In this document: positions 24,601 through 36,975 of the stretch, in pieces
Numbering within the stretch: position 1 is the first letter of the stretch
Layout: each line of letters opens with the position of its first letter
From: Bilabrum cf. latius
Taxonomy: Eukaryota; Bigyra: Bicosoecida; Bigyra; Bicosoecida
DNA: 64,000 nt
NCBI GenBank assembly: GCA_965178125.1
Contig: OZ237737.1
Span: forward strand, 682,001 to 746,000
Direction of reading: 5' to 3'
Program-made: the position numbers and the translations under genes
Notes under the pieces: generated by a model
Database searches by the model: none
What the model was told of the DNA's origin: nothing
The model's input: the letters and a program-made list of their open reading frames with translations, nothing else

Positions 24601-25917
24601 GTCCCGCAAGAGGCGCGTCAGCTTGGAGTCCCTGTAGGGCACGTGGCCCTGCTTCTCCACCAGCGAGGTGATGACCCGACCGAGGGTCAGCAGGCTCTGG
24701 TTGATGTTGCCCGCCTCCCTCAGCCTCTTGTCCTTGGCCCCGCTCCGGCCCACGCTCTCCGACCCGGCGAGGTCCACCAGGTGCAGCTTGCCCACCCGCA
24801 GCAGGTCCTCGCCCTCCACCGTCTTCTCCTTGGAGTGCGTCATGATGGTGAACACACCGTGCGAGCGGGAGGAAAAAGCGTTGCACTTGGTCTCTGCCAC
24901 CTGCCTCTTCTTGAGGGCCCTGCCCAGGTGCTCGAACACCTCCTCCGAGTTGTGCACCAGCTTCTCCTCGAGGTTCTGCACCACCACCACGCCCTTCTTG
25001 GCGTCCTCCACCAGCTTGAGGCGCTCAGCGGGGCGCTTGGCCTTGCGCGACATGTGGGGGTTGTACCCCGACCGGCCCGCCCCTCCCGCCGAGCTGCCCG
25101 CGGCGATGGGCTCGTCGGGTATGTCGTCCTGTCCCGCGGCCAGGAGGTCCGTCAGCTGCTCGTTGTACAGCTCCAGGTAGGAGATGCGCACGCTGTACTC
25201 GAATTGCCCGGCACCCTCGCCCTCGGACTTTGCCCGGCTCTCCAGGTGCTCGAAGATCGCGTTGATGCTCCTCGGGATGATGCCGGCGTTGGCCGAATCC
25301 GCAAGGTCGCCCTCCATCGTGAAGGTCTTGCCAGTACCAGTCTGGCCGTACTGCGTCGGAAGGAAAGACAAGAACATCATTCATGGAAAACTTGCTGTGG
25401 ATTGTATTCTATAGCCTTTGCGCAGACTACAGGCTCCAAGAAAAGCTCACCGCAAAGACAGTGGCGCTGTAGCCTTGCAGCACCTCGTCAATGGTCGGCT
25501 TCACGCACTCCTTAAAAATCTCCTCCTGCTTTGTGTACTGCCCGTACACTTGATCATACGCATACTGTTTTGTGAGCTTTGGGCCGGCGGCTGCTCCGCC
25601 AGTAGCCGCGCCACCAGCACCGGACGACGGGCGAACACCACCTATCTAGTTGCGAACGGTGACATTCTTCTTGCCACAGGTCACAATGACCGGCTCAGAC
25701 CGGGCAGCCTCCTATTTGTTCTATGGTCTGCGAAAAAGCAAGCTGCCTTGTATCGTTTGCTGGGTCGCTTGTGGTCGATCTACGTGATCTGCACCTCCCC
25801 GCGAAGCTGCTCAAGATCTCCGTGCAGCAAAACTCGAACTTCGACTCACCTACAACGAACGACGACACGAACTGGTACAGTGGTATCACCTGATCCCTTT
25901 GCAGAGGAATCACTCAT
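21688..25917 (-). CDS. Kinesin-5 (BimC/Eg5 type) mitotic motor
   Basis: Plus-end-directed tetrameric motor that slides spindle microtubules. Exons 25917-25850, 25727-25451 and 25350-21688; introns 122 nt (GTGAGT...TCGCAG, phase 2) and 100 nt (GTGAGC...ACGCAG, phase 0). 1,335 aa. Motor motifs: VRVVVRCRP, two TAGs just after it, EVLQGYSATVFA joined to YGQTGTGKTFTMEG (P-loop), NAFSSRSHGVF (switch I), LVDLAGSESVGRSGA (switch II), then REAGNINQSLLTLGRVI and VPYRDSKLTRLLRDSLGG. The linker SRARSIKNRPEANQ is typical of kinesin-5. A long Ala/Glu/Arg-rich stalk follows. TGTTPAKR near 22705 fits the BimC-box phosphorylation site. TAG at 22374 adds an acidic, Ser/Arg-rich extension of about 227 residues before TGA 21690-21688. 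The stalk's strong codon bias creates long open frames on the opposite strand, which are artefacts. Confidence 0.93.
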
Positions 25918-26020
25918 GGCTAACCTGTGTGATTGCCACTCAAGTCTAGCCTGGCGTCCAAAAAACGGCTACGAAGCTTTGTAGCGTGTACAAACAGAGT
26001 TTTGCTCCGGCCTGTTTAGA
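25918..26020. promoter_or_regulatory. Divergent intergenic region, kinesin-5 / NTF2-fold protein
   Basis: 103 bp separates the two start codons, so both promoters and leaders must lie here or overlap the coding ends. No known element is recognisable. Confidence 0.45.
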
Positions 26021-27079
26021 ATGTTCCCAAATTCATCAAACGGCAAGATGGCGGGCGTTCCAGGAAGTGGTCCCAACCCAGATGCAATTGTCAGATCGTT
26101 TTTTGACGCCTACCATAAAGGTATGGCTGAGGGAGACAAGGGGGCGTGGTCAGCTGCCTACGTGAGTGCCACCACGCGGCCGGGAACGCGGTCTCGTGTT
26201 GCGCTCGATTGAAGCATTGCAGCACCACCAATTTCGTTGGCGTGCCAAGGTCGTATTCGCAGACAGACAAGGCGTTTCTCTCGTGGGACGGTTCGAACCA
26301 CAAGGATGCAGCTGGGGTTGGCGAGCTGGTCGGGAAAGTTGTGAGTGCCGAATTCAAAATGCAGGCCCTCTTGGCCCAGTCAATGCAGTGTCGAACGCGA
26401 TTTCTCGTAATTTGTGCGTTATACTAGAATATGCGATCACCCTGGGATTGTTTGCCGAGCACTAGACGTTTCGCAGGCCGGGCGGGGCAAGTTCCCAACC
26501 AAGCAGGAGCTTGTGACGGGACAGATGGTGAGCATGGGAGGCTTGCGAGCAGTTTTTGGGATGTGGACCGGCTAGATCAAGCTTGGTGAGCCCAAAGACA
26601 TGGAAGAGGCGGCCCTTGTGGTGCCAGGCGGCCGCCCCGGCGTCGCAGTGGCCATGAACCACGCGATGCGGACTAGCGACGGCAGCGCCAAACTGAACTT
26701 CGGCAAGTCTCCTGCCATGGATTTCATCAAGAAGTACTACGACATCCTGGACAACAAGACCGGCGAGGAGCGCGCCAACGCCCTCAAGCCCCTGTACACC
26801 CCCGGCTCCCAGATGACGTACGAGGGCAAGATTTTCGCGGGCGAGGACCTGCTCGAGCAGCTCGTCAAGCTGCCCCCCTTCCGCAGGAAGCCAGGGACTC
26901 TGGACGCACAGCCCGTGAATGCCGACAGCTACATTATCTTCGTGCGCGGGGAGGTGCTCGCCAAGGGCATGGACCACCCGTTCAAGTACGCGCACGCTTT
27001 CCTCATGGTCAAGGCGCCAGCGGGGAGCCCAGCCGGCCTGACGCACATCATCGCAAACGAGATCTTCTCCCTGAACTGA
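26021..27079 (+). CDS. NTF2-fold protein with a second, partial NTF2-like segment
   Basis: Exons 26021-26161, 26263-26340 and 26477-27079; introns 101 nt (GTGAGT...TCGCAG) and 136 nt (GTGAGT...TCGCAG), both phase 0. 273 aa from ATG 26021, or nine residues fewer from ATG 26048. The C-terminal domain (about 26715-27076) is a complete NTF2 fold: AMDFIKKYYDILDN, LKPLYTPGSQMTYEG, LEQLVKLPPF, DAQPVNADSYIIFVRGEV, YAHAFLMV, THIIANEIF. The N-terminal part repeats only the front half: AIVRSFFDAYHKG and YTDKAFLSWDG. NTF2 itself carries RanGDP into the nucleus; this longer protein may be a different transport factor. TAG 26573 may be Gln or the end of a 48-nt intron (26528-26575). Stop TGA 27077. Confidence 0.8.
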
Positions 27080-27344
27080 AGTGTGGCAAATCGAAATGAG
27101 ATCGGTCAATGGATTCTCAGCTGCTATTCAGCCACGCAGTCCAACTTGGAGCACGGGGCAGCTCGCCCCCACCCTCCACGACAAATAACACGCAAGCACT
27201 CAATCGTTGGGCGCATCGCCCCAACCCCCCACCGCTCCACTCGGGACATGTGCGGATGTTGAACCTCTCGGTGGCGCATGGGCGCGACCACAGGTCACTT
27301 CGCGCTTTATCCCCTAGATGCATGGAGGCGACTAGATCTACAGT

Positions 27345-29237
27345 TCATTTCCCTGCCGAGGCCTTGCCCTTGGGCTTCCCGGTGGGTTTGCCTGTGGGCT
27401 TGCCAGAGGCCACTGCCCCGCCTGCTCCTGCTCCTGCTCCTGCTCCTTTGGGCTTGGCCACCTGCTGCGGATCTGACTCTTCCGCCTCGGCGGCGGTGCC
27501 CTCCTCTTTCCCTGCGCTCGGCTTCTTGCCCTTGTCCTCCTTGGGCTTGGGCTTGGGCTTGGCCCTGCCGCTGGCGGCCTCCGCTGCGATGCCGCCACTG
27601 CTGCTTCTTACCCCGTCAGCCAGCTTGCCACCCATCATCGCCCGGCCCTCCGTCTTTGACCTACGCAGCTTAGGGGGCGCTGCCTCGCTGCTGCCAGCGG
27701 CACCCACTGCTGGCAACAAGGCACCAGCATCGGCTCCAGCGCCCCCGCCGCCCAGATCGCTCGAACCAGAGTCCGTGGCAGGCGCCGCCGTCGCCATCCG
27801 CCTCAGCTCCCCCGGTCCCGCGGTACGAGCCGAAGTCAGTCCCCTCCTACCCCCCTTGGTGGAGCGACGCCTGGAGGACTGCGCAGCCCGCGCCCTCTCC
27901 TCGAAGGCCCGCCGAACGTCCTGCACGTCGCGGTGAGCCGCGGCCCCTGTGACGAGCTCGCCCGTGGCTCCGTCGGACCCCCTGTGCAGGTGCCTGCTCT
28001 TCTGGACCTTCACCTCCCCCCATTTGGAGGGCTGCTCCTTGCGGCTCTGAAGCATTTCCTCCTGCTTGCGCCGCTGTTCCTGCGCCCGCTTGGCCGCCTG
28101 CTCTAGGTTCACGAAGCTCTCCCTGGACTCGAGGAAGAGGCGCTGGGCCTCGTTCAGCTGCTCCCGCGGGACCTTCCTGAGGTACTGCACGGCTCTTCGA
28201 ATGGCCCTCCTGCCCTTTTTGGAGCGGTCCCCGCTGGCCATGGACTGCTGCGCTGCTTTGAGCAGCCTGTCGGCCTCCTCGGCGGTGACCTCCTCATTCT
28301 CCTCCTCGTCTTCAGGCTCGCCATCCTGCCCACCCTCCTCTTCCTCCTCCTCCTCCTCCACTTCCTCTTCCACTTCCTCTTCCTCTTGCACTTCCTCTTC
28401 CTTTTCCACTCCCTCTTCCTCGCCCACTTCCTCTTCCACTTCCTCTCCCTCGCCCACTTCCTCTTCCACTTCCTCTCCCTCGCCCACTATCTCCTCCTCC
28501 TTGTCCTAGCCGCCTTGCTCCGTTACTTCTGCAGCAGCCAAGTCGTCATCAACCACACCGGCACTTGTCCCCGCATCCTCGGCTTCGCCGCCTGCTGCTC
28601 CTGTCTCTGATTCAGTCGTCTGATCATCTCCCGTAGCATTGCCAGGACCATCACCAGATCCATCCCCCTACGATTCAGAACCATCAGCCCCCTCTGCGTC
28701 CCCCTGGGCCTCTGCCGGCTCGTCCCCAGCAGCAGCAACATCCAGGCCAACGGCCATAGTGGTCACAGCATCGCCTTGCTCGCCGTCACTTCCTTGCTCA
28801 GGCGCTGTCGCAGTGCCTGCTGTGGCATTGGCTCCACTATGATTATCGTCTTTGTCTTGATCTCCATCACCGGTTGATACTTCGCCATCCTGCCCAGGCA
28901 ATGAAGGCCCGTCTGCAGGCGCGCCGGCCTCAGTATTCCCGTGGCTGGACGTAGTACCCTCCATTGCTGAACCGGCCCCCTAGTTAGCAGTAGACCGATC
29001 TACTGAGTTCGGGTTGCGGTCATTATCTATTGCGCTGTGGCCTTCAGAAGACGTAGCTTTCGCGGCGAGATCTCGTGGCGATCTGTCGCCGGAGTCGGTA
29101 TTCTCCTGCACCTTCACCTGCTCAACCTGCACCGCAGAACGCTCGTCTTTATTGATAGTACGCGCATCGGATGCGCTGTCCAACTTGTTGCCTCCAGCAA
29201 CGGGCTTCGGCGAAGCTGGCTGCGGTGGTCGCATCAT
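27345..29237 (-). CDS. Acidic low-complexity protein, unknown function
   Basis: A 630-aa frame from ATG 29237 (MMRPPQPASPKPVAGG) to TGA 27347-27345, with TAGs at 28982, 28670 and 28508 (first base). It starts with a Ser/Gly/Asp-rich disordered segment, then a Glu/Val tract over about 60 codons that includes an EGEEVEEEVG repeat. A more ordered basic helical block follows (ADRLLKAAQQSMASG, RAIRRAVQYLRKVPREQL, LFLESRESFVNLEQAAKRA), then a Lys/Pro/Gly-rich tail. The overall layout resembles acidic chaperone-like or chromatin proteins, but no family signature is present. Long simple-sequence tracts limit confidence that all of it is translated. Confidence 0.6.
28330..28500. repeat. Purine/pyrimidine-biased Glu-coding tract with 30-bp tandem copies
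   Basis: The plus strand here is almost pure C/T. Two perfect 30-bp copies lie at 28421-28450 and 28451-28480 inside a more degenerate array; the minus strand encodes runs of Glu and Val. Confidence 0.85.
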
Positions 29238-29523
29238 GGCAAAGCATACGGTATTTGGTCTCTTCAGCGCCTACGGTGACGTTTTGCATCAGAACGCCCA
29301 AATTTCATAACTTACAGCATTTTGTTCTGCTACATTCGGAGAAGAGGCTCCACAGCCCATTGCTGGTTGGGTAGTGCGCGCAGTTGCCCTTAGTGCGCGT
29401 CGGCGGCTTAATTCGAACGCAACAAAAATGTGGGCCAAAATAAATCAGAGCTATCCACAAGGGAGTACAACCGCCGTATCTATAAACCTACGGCTATTTT
29501 GTGGTGAATTGGTACGCATTCAA
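29238..29523. promoter_or_regulatory. Divergent intergenic region, acidic protein / PPR protein
   Basis: 286 bp between start codons at 29237 (minus) and 29524 (plus), AT-richer than either gene. No other gene is visible in it. Confidence 0.45.
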
Positions 29524-32500
29524 ATGCGATCTGGATAGGTCCGTAGATTGACCCGGCTGCTGCGCCGAGGTCGCGCCGAGAGGCTGACTGCCCGGGGCAC
29601 TAGACCTCGAGCGCGTGAACCCGAGGCAGAAACCGGCCACCTGAGTGGTCCAAGATCACTGTCAGGAGCTCCCGCCACAGAATCCTTTGCCAGTGGATCA
29701 AAAAAGTATCCTACGGTATCAGTGTCTCGAGTAGCCGATGCATCTGGCCATAAGCTTGAAGGCGGTGAACCTGGTCGCGGAGCTGGTGCCCCCAGCCGCC
29801 GGCAGATGGCTACAGCAGCTTCAGCGCAGATTCGAAGAGCAAATCTTGACGCTGCGCAGAGAAGAGTCGCTGCTGAAGGGATGGTACTGCGAATGAACGA
29901 CTAGGTATCGAATCGCGTCAGAGTGCCCCGTGGGGATGACTTCAGCCCATCGCAGCTGGCAGCAGAGTCGAAGCGGCGAAAAGAGCTCATGCAGATCCGG
30001 CAGATGCAAATTGACGAGGATGCTGCCTTTGATCGGTTCGTGGATGCGTGGCTGCGAGAGCGCTTGCGCCAGTACAAGCTCAGGAAGCAGTTCGATGACG
30101 GCTGCAAGGAGCTGCTCGAGCAGCAGGCCAAGGCTGGTGTGCCTGGCCTAGGGTACTCCAGACCGGCAGGTACTGACGCTATGCCCCTAGAGCTAAACGA
30201 CGAGCAACTCGAGCAGCTGGCTGGCTTGGTGTACGAGTCGGGTGGGGTGCAGCCCGAGATGGACATGACGGAGGAGACCGCCGAGCAGGCCGGCCTCAAC
30301 CCTGACGATCCGCCGATCAAGCAGCTCGCCATGGGCCTGGAGGCGGGTGCCCGCATAGAGGAGGGCATGGCAGAGGATTCAGACGTGGAGGACATCCCCG
30401 TGAGCGCCAACCTGGCGGCCGCGCGCGCCCTCCACGACATGGTGAGGGCGGAGAGGGACGGGGCGCCCTTCCGGTTCGATTTCAAGATCACGGCCCACCA
30501 AGGGGACAAGGAGGCCAACAAGATTCCCGAAGGTGCCTCAGTACCCATGCGGCTGCTGTTCCCGGACAGGTTCGCCGAGTCCAGCTCGCCCGCTGGCCGG
30601 GAGCTGACAGAGAAAGACATCCCCAGCGTGATCGCCGTGGATCCCTTCCTGGCGGGCAGGCGCTTCTCCGAGGACCAGGTGCAGTCCGTTGCAGTGGCGG
30701 GCGAGGGCGCGGCGGGCGACTAGGGAAGGTTTGCCGAGGACGCGGCTGCGACGTATCCCCCCACGAGCGAGGCGCGAAACCCGCACCCCACGGAGGACCC
30801 GGCCGTGCTCAAGCACTGGGAGCAGGGCGAGGACGGGGACGTCACCACGGCGACATCGGCCGATGGAGTGAAGAACCTGGATGCCGTGAATGCCGGCAGG
30901 GTTGAGCTGGAGGAGCAGAGCGAGGGCAGCGAGGACTCGGACGGTTCACCGCTGGACTCGAGGGCCGTGATGGACCAGTACGTGGACTGGCACGAGCAGA
31001 GGCAGGACAAAGCCGACGTGCTTGCCATGGATGACGGCACCTCCACCCTCAAGTTCCACCACGAGCGCAAGGAGGGCAAGAAGGTGCAGCTGCCCCCTCG
31101 CCTGCGCCTCAAGGGCCTTCTCGAGAGCCAGCGGCCGGACCTCGCCAAGATCAGGGCTGCGTGGATCCTCGAGTCGGGCAGGGATCCCGTCCCCGACCAC
31201 AAGCACCTCATGCGGGAGGTGGCCGCCCCCCCGCTGGGCGAGGAGGCCTTCGAGGCGCTGCGGATGGGCGCGGACGTCAGGGGCAAGCAGGGGTCATGGG
31301 AGCCGAGGGACCACAGGCTGGCGCTGCCGGGCGCGCTGCGGGACACTCACAAGCAGGAGAGGAACAACGCTATCGCCTCGGTGAGGGTGGAACTGGAGCG
31401 CACGCAGGGCACTCTGCTGCCGAACGGCCTGCCCATGGACATGCTGGCGAGCGAGAGGCGGATGGCGCCGGACAGCCCGCTCGTGCGAGCGGACGAGCAC
31501 CTCAGGGCGGAAGCCGCCAAGCGGGGCACTGTGGAGCACAACCAACTGGCACAAGCCGACCGCACGCTGATGCTGCAGCACGACAAGCAGGGTCTGCAGG
31601 AGTATCTCAGCATGCTTGAGCTGGGCCGTGTGCTTGAGCCGTACGAGCCGAGCAGGACTGACACTGAAGGCGTGCACGCTGCCCGCCGCAGGGAACAGGA
31701 GGTTGGCCCCTTGGAAGTGGAGAAGAAGGCCATGCAGGACGTCGCTGGGCTGGACCAGGTGCCCGAGGTGGCTGCCGTGGGAGGGGGCCAGCAGGCCATG
31801 TACCTGACCTTGGCCTCGGTCATGAAGCCAGGCCCTCAAGGTGAGCTATCCATCGGTGATGGCAAGTTCGTGAACTTTGACCACGCACTCGTGGACACAG
31901 AGAAGAAGGGGTGGTTCAGAGAGAGGGTGCTGGCTGCCGCGGAGAAGCTCGGCATGTCGCCGCAGAATGTAGAGCAGCTGCTGGACTCCACGGCAGACCC
32001 CGCCAGAGTGAGCGGTTTGCTCGAGTACCTAGAGTTCCAGGAGAAAGGCATGACAACGATCGATGCGTGGACCAAGGCCCACGGGTCCGACCGCGTGCCG
32101 GAGGCTGGTTTCGGTGAGTTTAGCAGCCAGGAGGACCGCAGGCGCTTCCAGAAAGACCTGGAGCAGGCCGTGTTCCGCGGGGCGCTGGCCAACAGCGAGG
32201 AGAAACGCGTGCACAACCGGCCCCTGATCGAGGCGATTGAGGCGCAGCGGTCGCGGTTTGCCGTGGCAGATGAGGGCAAGTCTGCGGAAGAGCTGGCGGG
32301 GACATCGTCGACCAGCGGGTCTGCCGCAGACTAGAAGGACCAGGCGGCAGCTTCCGCGAGGGAGGAGGCCACCAGGACCAACTATGACTACACCGTGCGC
32401 AGGCTGCGCGGCATCGTCGACGACCTTGCTGACGGTGCCACGGAGCAGGAGGAGCAGCTCCGGCGCGTGGCTCAGAAGCTGCTGCAGGGACTGCCCGCCT

Positions 32501-35500
32501 AGGCGGAGAAGGCTGCTGCCGACGACATGGACGAGCTACAGAGGCGCCTGCGCAAGATCGTGCTGAATGCCACGGCGGATCTCGAGACTGTGATGGGTCG
32601 GCGTCAGATCTCTGACCTGGCCCTGTCGAAGCTAACGGGCGCCTCCTTCCTCGGGGGCGGCGAGCAGCCACCAACGGGGGAGCTGCTGCGTAAGCTGTAC
32701 AGCGGTGGAGAGATGCTTAAGTCTACGCCGCGCCTGGGAGCGTACCAGAAGGCCGCTGAGGCTCACGCCAAGGCCTTGCACGCCAGCGAGATGCGCGCGC
32801 TGGCCGAGGAGCAGCAGGCCGGCGTGCTCGAACCCGGCAGGACCGAGCTGATCCGCACGGAGGTCGAGCACGACGGGGTCACGATTGAGGTTGACGTGCC
32901 CAAGTACGCGGTGCGCCCTGCTGTGGAGGATCCTTTCCAGGGGCCGCTGCTTGGCGGATCTGGGGCGGGGTTGGGGCCAAAGGGCCAGGAGGCAATCCGT
33001 GCTGCAATGGACTCGATGCTGGAGCATGCTGACCTGGCCGAGCTCAAGGAGACGACTGGTCTGACAGAAGAGCAGCTACGCAACGCTGAATTTATGACGC
33101 CAGAGGAAATCTAGAGCCTCAGCCCAGAGCAGAGGCAGCATCGCCAAGAAATGTTGGCGTCTCTTCTCGCATAGATGGAGTCCGACTCTGGCGTGTCTGA
33201 TTTGCAGGGCATGCTCGATCTGCTGCACCTCGGCCGCGATTCGTTCGAGCCAGCAGAGGTGCCTGGTGCGCCAGACATACTGTCGAAAGACCCTTCGATC
33301 GATCGCGTCGCTGACAGCAACCCCGCCGCAGCCTACGACGGGCAGTGGAAGGACGAGCTTCGTGCAGAGCTGCTCACTGGCTCGACTGGATTCCTGCCGT
33401 ATCCCATGGGCAACAAGTTTGCACCCCCGGATGTGCGCGAGCTAGATGGCAAACCCGGTGACAAAGCGCCCGAGCCCAAGGACGACTCGTCAATTGCTAT
33501 CCATAGCGAGCGAGTGTGGCTGGACAAGCTTCTAGCAAAGCTCGACGCGGAGGGCAAGGGGCACATGAAGGCAGCGGTTCGGCTGGTGGTAGGGCGGCGC
33601 TTCGACCGCTTGCGTATGCAGCGGAGGGTGCGTGACTACTGGAGGGCAGAGGCAGAGAGTGCGCTGCAGTAGCTGCTCGAGGACAACCAATTTCAGCTCC
33701 TGCGCGACGGCATCAATCCATCTATCTTCCACAAAGCCTTGTTTTCGGTGCCAATGGATGGAGCCGTACCGTACGGCCTGAGCTCTATCGGGATCCAGAC
33801 AGACAGCGAGGTACTCAAGTTCGAGGTGCGCAAGCACATGCAGGCCGGATCTGAGTCGGAATCTGACGGTGGAGGGCTAGTTGGGTTCACTGATGAGTCG
33901 GCCGAGGCTGTGTCAGCTGCCGCGCAGGTTGCCAAGGCCCTGAACATTGCGCAGGATGAGGCGCTCCAGCGTGACCTTGCCCTCATGTTTGGAAGCACCC
34001 CGGAGGCACGCAAAGCCATTCGTGAGGTTCTGGGCGAGATGGTCGGTGGCGAGTCTGCTGGATTCGAAGGTAGCGGTACCGGGGGTACAGACGCTGCCGC
34101 CGAGGGCGCGCTGGCTGCTGCTGCAGACGGCGAAGACGCCACGCCGACCGGCAGCGAGGAGAATCCCTTCGATCGAGAGAGTGAGGATGAGTTCGTGCCG
34201 TACATGCGCCTGTATGAAGACCTTGCTGGCATTGGTGAAGTGAGCAGAGAGGGCAGGCGATTGGAGGGGTGGGGAGCGGCAGTGCAGGCGTCCTCCGTTG
34301 GCCATTCGGCTGAGAGCGTGCTGGACCTGCACGGGCCGCAGGATCCCAACCCCGAGCACGCCGGCAGGCTCGACCTCGCCCACCCAGATCACCCCGAAGT
34401 GATTGGGCCCCAGCCTGGGGTGCACCACAACCTGAGAAAGTACCAGGTTGACCCGAGCCTGGATGTTTTCATTACCACGCCTGACGAGTTCGGCGATCCG
34501 GCGGTGATGACGGCCATTGGTTCCGGATCTGCCGAGGATTTCGCGAAGAACCTGACGAGAAAGGGGACGACCAAGGCGGTTGACGCGTCAGTGCGGGAGC
34601 TTCGGATGGAGGATGCAGACAAAGCGCAGTTCGAGGCGAATACTCTTGAATCGATGCTTCCGGTGCACTTGCAGGGCATCAAGCACATGGCGGCTGCCCT
34701 GCAGGAAGCGGCGTCGAAGCTGTCAGACGATGAAAAGGCGCTGATTGGCATGGAGTCCGAGGGCCTGGACGAAATCGAGAACCTGAACAGCAAGGTTGCG
34801 GAGTACACGTCCAAGGTGACCGCCGGCCTTGCCGAGGGCAAGACTTACGCGGAAGTGTTTGAAGAGGTAGGCCCATTCGAGACTGGTCATGACCGTTCCT
34901 TTGACGATAGGAGAGCCGAGTTCGAGGCAGAGGCGCTCAAGGGCACAACCTTTGACAACATAGTGATCGGTCTGCAGCCTGATACGACTGGAGAGGACCC
35001 CGACGACGAGTCTCCCACGGCTGAGGAACAGGACGAGATTGACGCCGTGCGGCAAATGGATGCGGCAGAGCGTGATGAGTACATTCTCAAGGCTCAGAAG
35101 GAAGGAACAGGGTACTGGGGTCGCATGCACAAGCGAAAAACCAAGGGAAGCAGCGAGAAGCAGGCCCCTGCGCAGGCTGTCACGTATCCGGAGCCCAGCG
35201 AGGAGCTCGCAGCCGCGCTTAACAGCCTCTCGAAGCACCTGTCCGAGTACGAGTCCAAGCATGGCATTGACTTTGCTCAAACCGGCGTGAACAAGATCAT
35301 TATGCAGGCGTACATCCCTGAGGAATCTGAGGATCAGGCCGTGCGAAATGCCCTCAAGGCGTTCGGTCTCGGCTCGGATGCCACCGAGTAGGAGAAGCAG
35401 ACTGCTTTGCTTGTGTACAAGTCAAGGAATCCCAAGTACGTGGACGCTTGCATGCGCGGGATCATGCAAGGGGAGCAGCAGTCTGCATACTTGTACGGCG

Positions 35501-36846
35501 ATATTGCCGCATCAGCCATAGCGCAGCAGGCGCAAGCTGGCGACGACATGGTGTTGAGTGACATGCCGATGAACTCTGCGGATGAGTCAGAGCAGGAGAG
35601 GATAAACTAGTACATGGATCTGCGGCCCCATGGCATCGCGCCCAACAAGGGGTACTATGACGACGGGCCCGATTCACTGCTGACTGTGGAGGACGGCAGT
35701 CTGCTTGACAAGCTCACCAGGGGCATGAACGGCGGCTACCAGCGACGCATGGAGTGCCCGGATGACTTGCATCATTCGAGGCACTACACTCCCTACCACT
35801 TCCGTCTGCTAGAGGCCATGCACCACCATGATTTGGACGCTGTGCTCATGATGTGGAAGCACCACAACAGGGACGTTGGGCCGAAGGATGAGCCGGACTG
35901 GCTCGGGTACAACATCGTGCTGGATGCATGCGCTCGTGCCAAGCAACTCGCGCCCATGCAGATGGTCATCGAGGACCTCTTCATGCGGAACGTGACACCA
36001 ACTCACGAGCACTACTCGCTCATGCTCAAGGGCGCGGTGCTGGCTGAAAGGCGTGACATGGCTGAGTCCCTCTTCCAGCGCATGAAGACCAACAACATCT
36101 CTCCGAACGTGCACGACTTCGCCGCTATGATCTCTATGCACGTGAACGAGGGCAGGTATGAAGCGGCGTATGCCACGTACAACGCGATGAAGGCGCAGAG
36201 GGTACGGCCGAACACCCACGTGTTCTGGATCATGATGCGCAAGGCGATCGAGGACAAGCGAGCAGACCACCTGCACTACCTGTGGAGAACTCTGCGGCTG
36301 ACCCCGCAGGTCAAGCCCCCGGCCGAGATGTTTGACAGTCTGATCAACGCCTTTGCGGATCTGGGACAGTTCGAGGACCTTTGGGATACGTTCTAGACGA
36401 TGCGAGAGAGCCGGTACGGCAGGCTGGTGCCATCGCCTCAGACCATGGTTCTGATCTTCAACGAGCTAGTCTCGCAGAAACGCTACACCGAAGCTAGGGA
36501 GATGCGGCGAATCTTCAAGGGGGCCGGCTACTTCAACTCTGGTGCCGTCCGCGCACAGGACATGGATGCGATAATTCGTTCCTTCGACGATGCCGAGGAA
36601 GCCGCCGCCATCGCTGAGCGAGCGAGAGTTGAGAAGCGGGAGCCGTCCGTGTACTCGAGGACTTACCTGCCTGAGACCCCCGAGGAGCTTCAGCAGATGG
36701 AGTTTGCAGAGGAGCAGGCCGAAAGGTACAAGTACGGCATGCTGGTGAACGACCAGGATGCCCTCCGCATGGTGAATGACAAGTTGGGAGACGATGATGC
36801 GATGGAATTGAGTGACGGCAGCGACTCCGACGGAGCCCGGCAGTGA
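29524..36846 (+). CDS. Giant intronless protein with C-terminal PPR-like repeats, probably mitochondrial
   Basis: A continuous frame of 2,440 aa from ATG 29524 to TGA 36844, interrupted in standard translation by about 11 TAGs (29536, 29902, 30721, 32332, 32500, 33112, 33172, 33670, 35389, 35608, 36394). The N-terminus MRSGQVRRLTRLLRRGRAER has ten Arg and no acidic residue before Glu-19, as in mitochondrial presequences. Most of the protein is charged, Glu/Asp/Ala-rich and unrecognised (for example FDRFVDAWLRERLRQYKLR). Residues about 2,080-2,350 hold PPR-like helical pairs of 34-36 residues: YNIVLDACARAKQ, HEHYSLMLKGAVLAERRDMA, VHDFAAMISMHVNEGRYEAA, THVFWIMMRKAIEDKRADH, MFDSLINAFADLGQFEDLW, TMVLIFNELVSQKRYTEA. 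PPR proteins bind organellar RNA, or in some lineages form part of mitoribosomes. Role here is inference. Confidence 0.78.
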
Positions 36847-36975
36847 GCCTGCGTTTCGCCGCCAAGTTCAAGTTTGATTTGAATTCATTCAAATAATGAA
36901 TAGATTTGGTACTTGTTTCGAAACCTTCGATTGCTTGGATCCGAACGTGACGACCGGGGCGGACTTATCCGCTCG

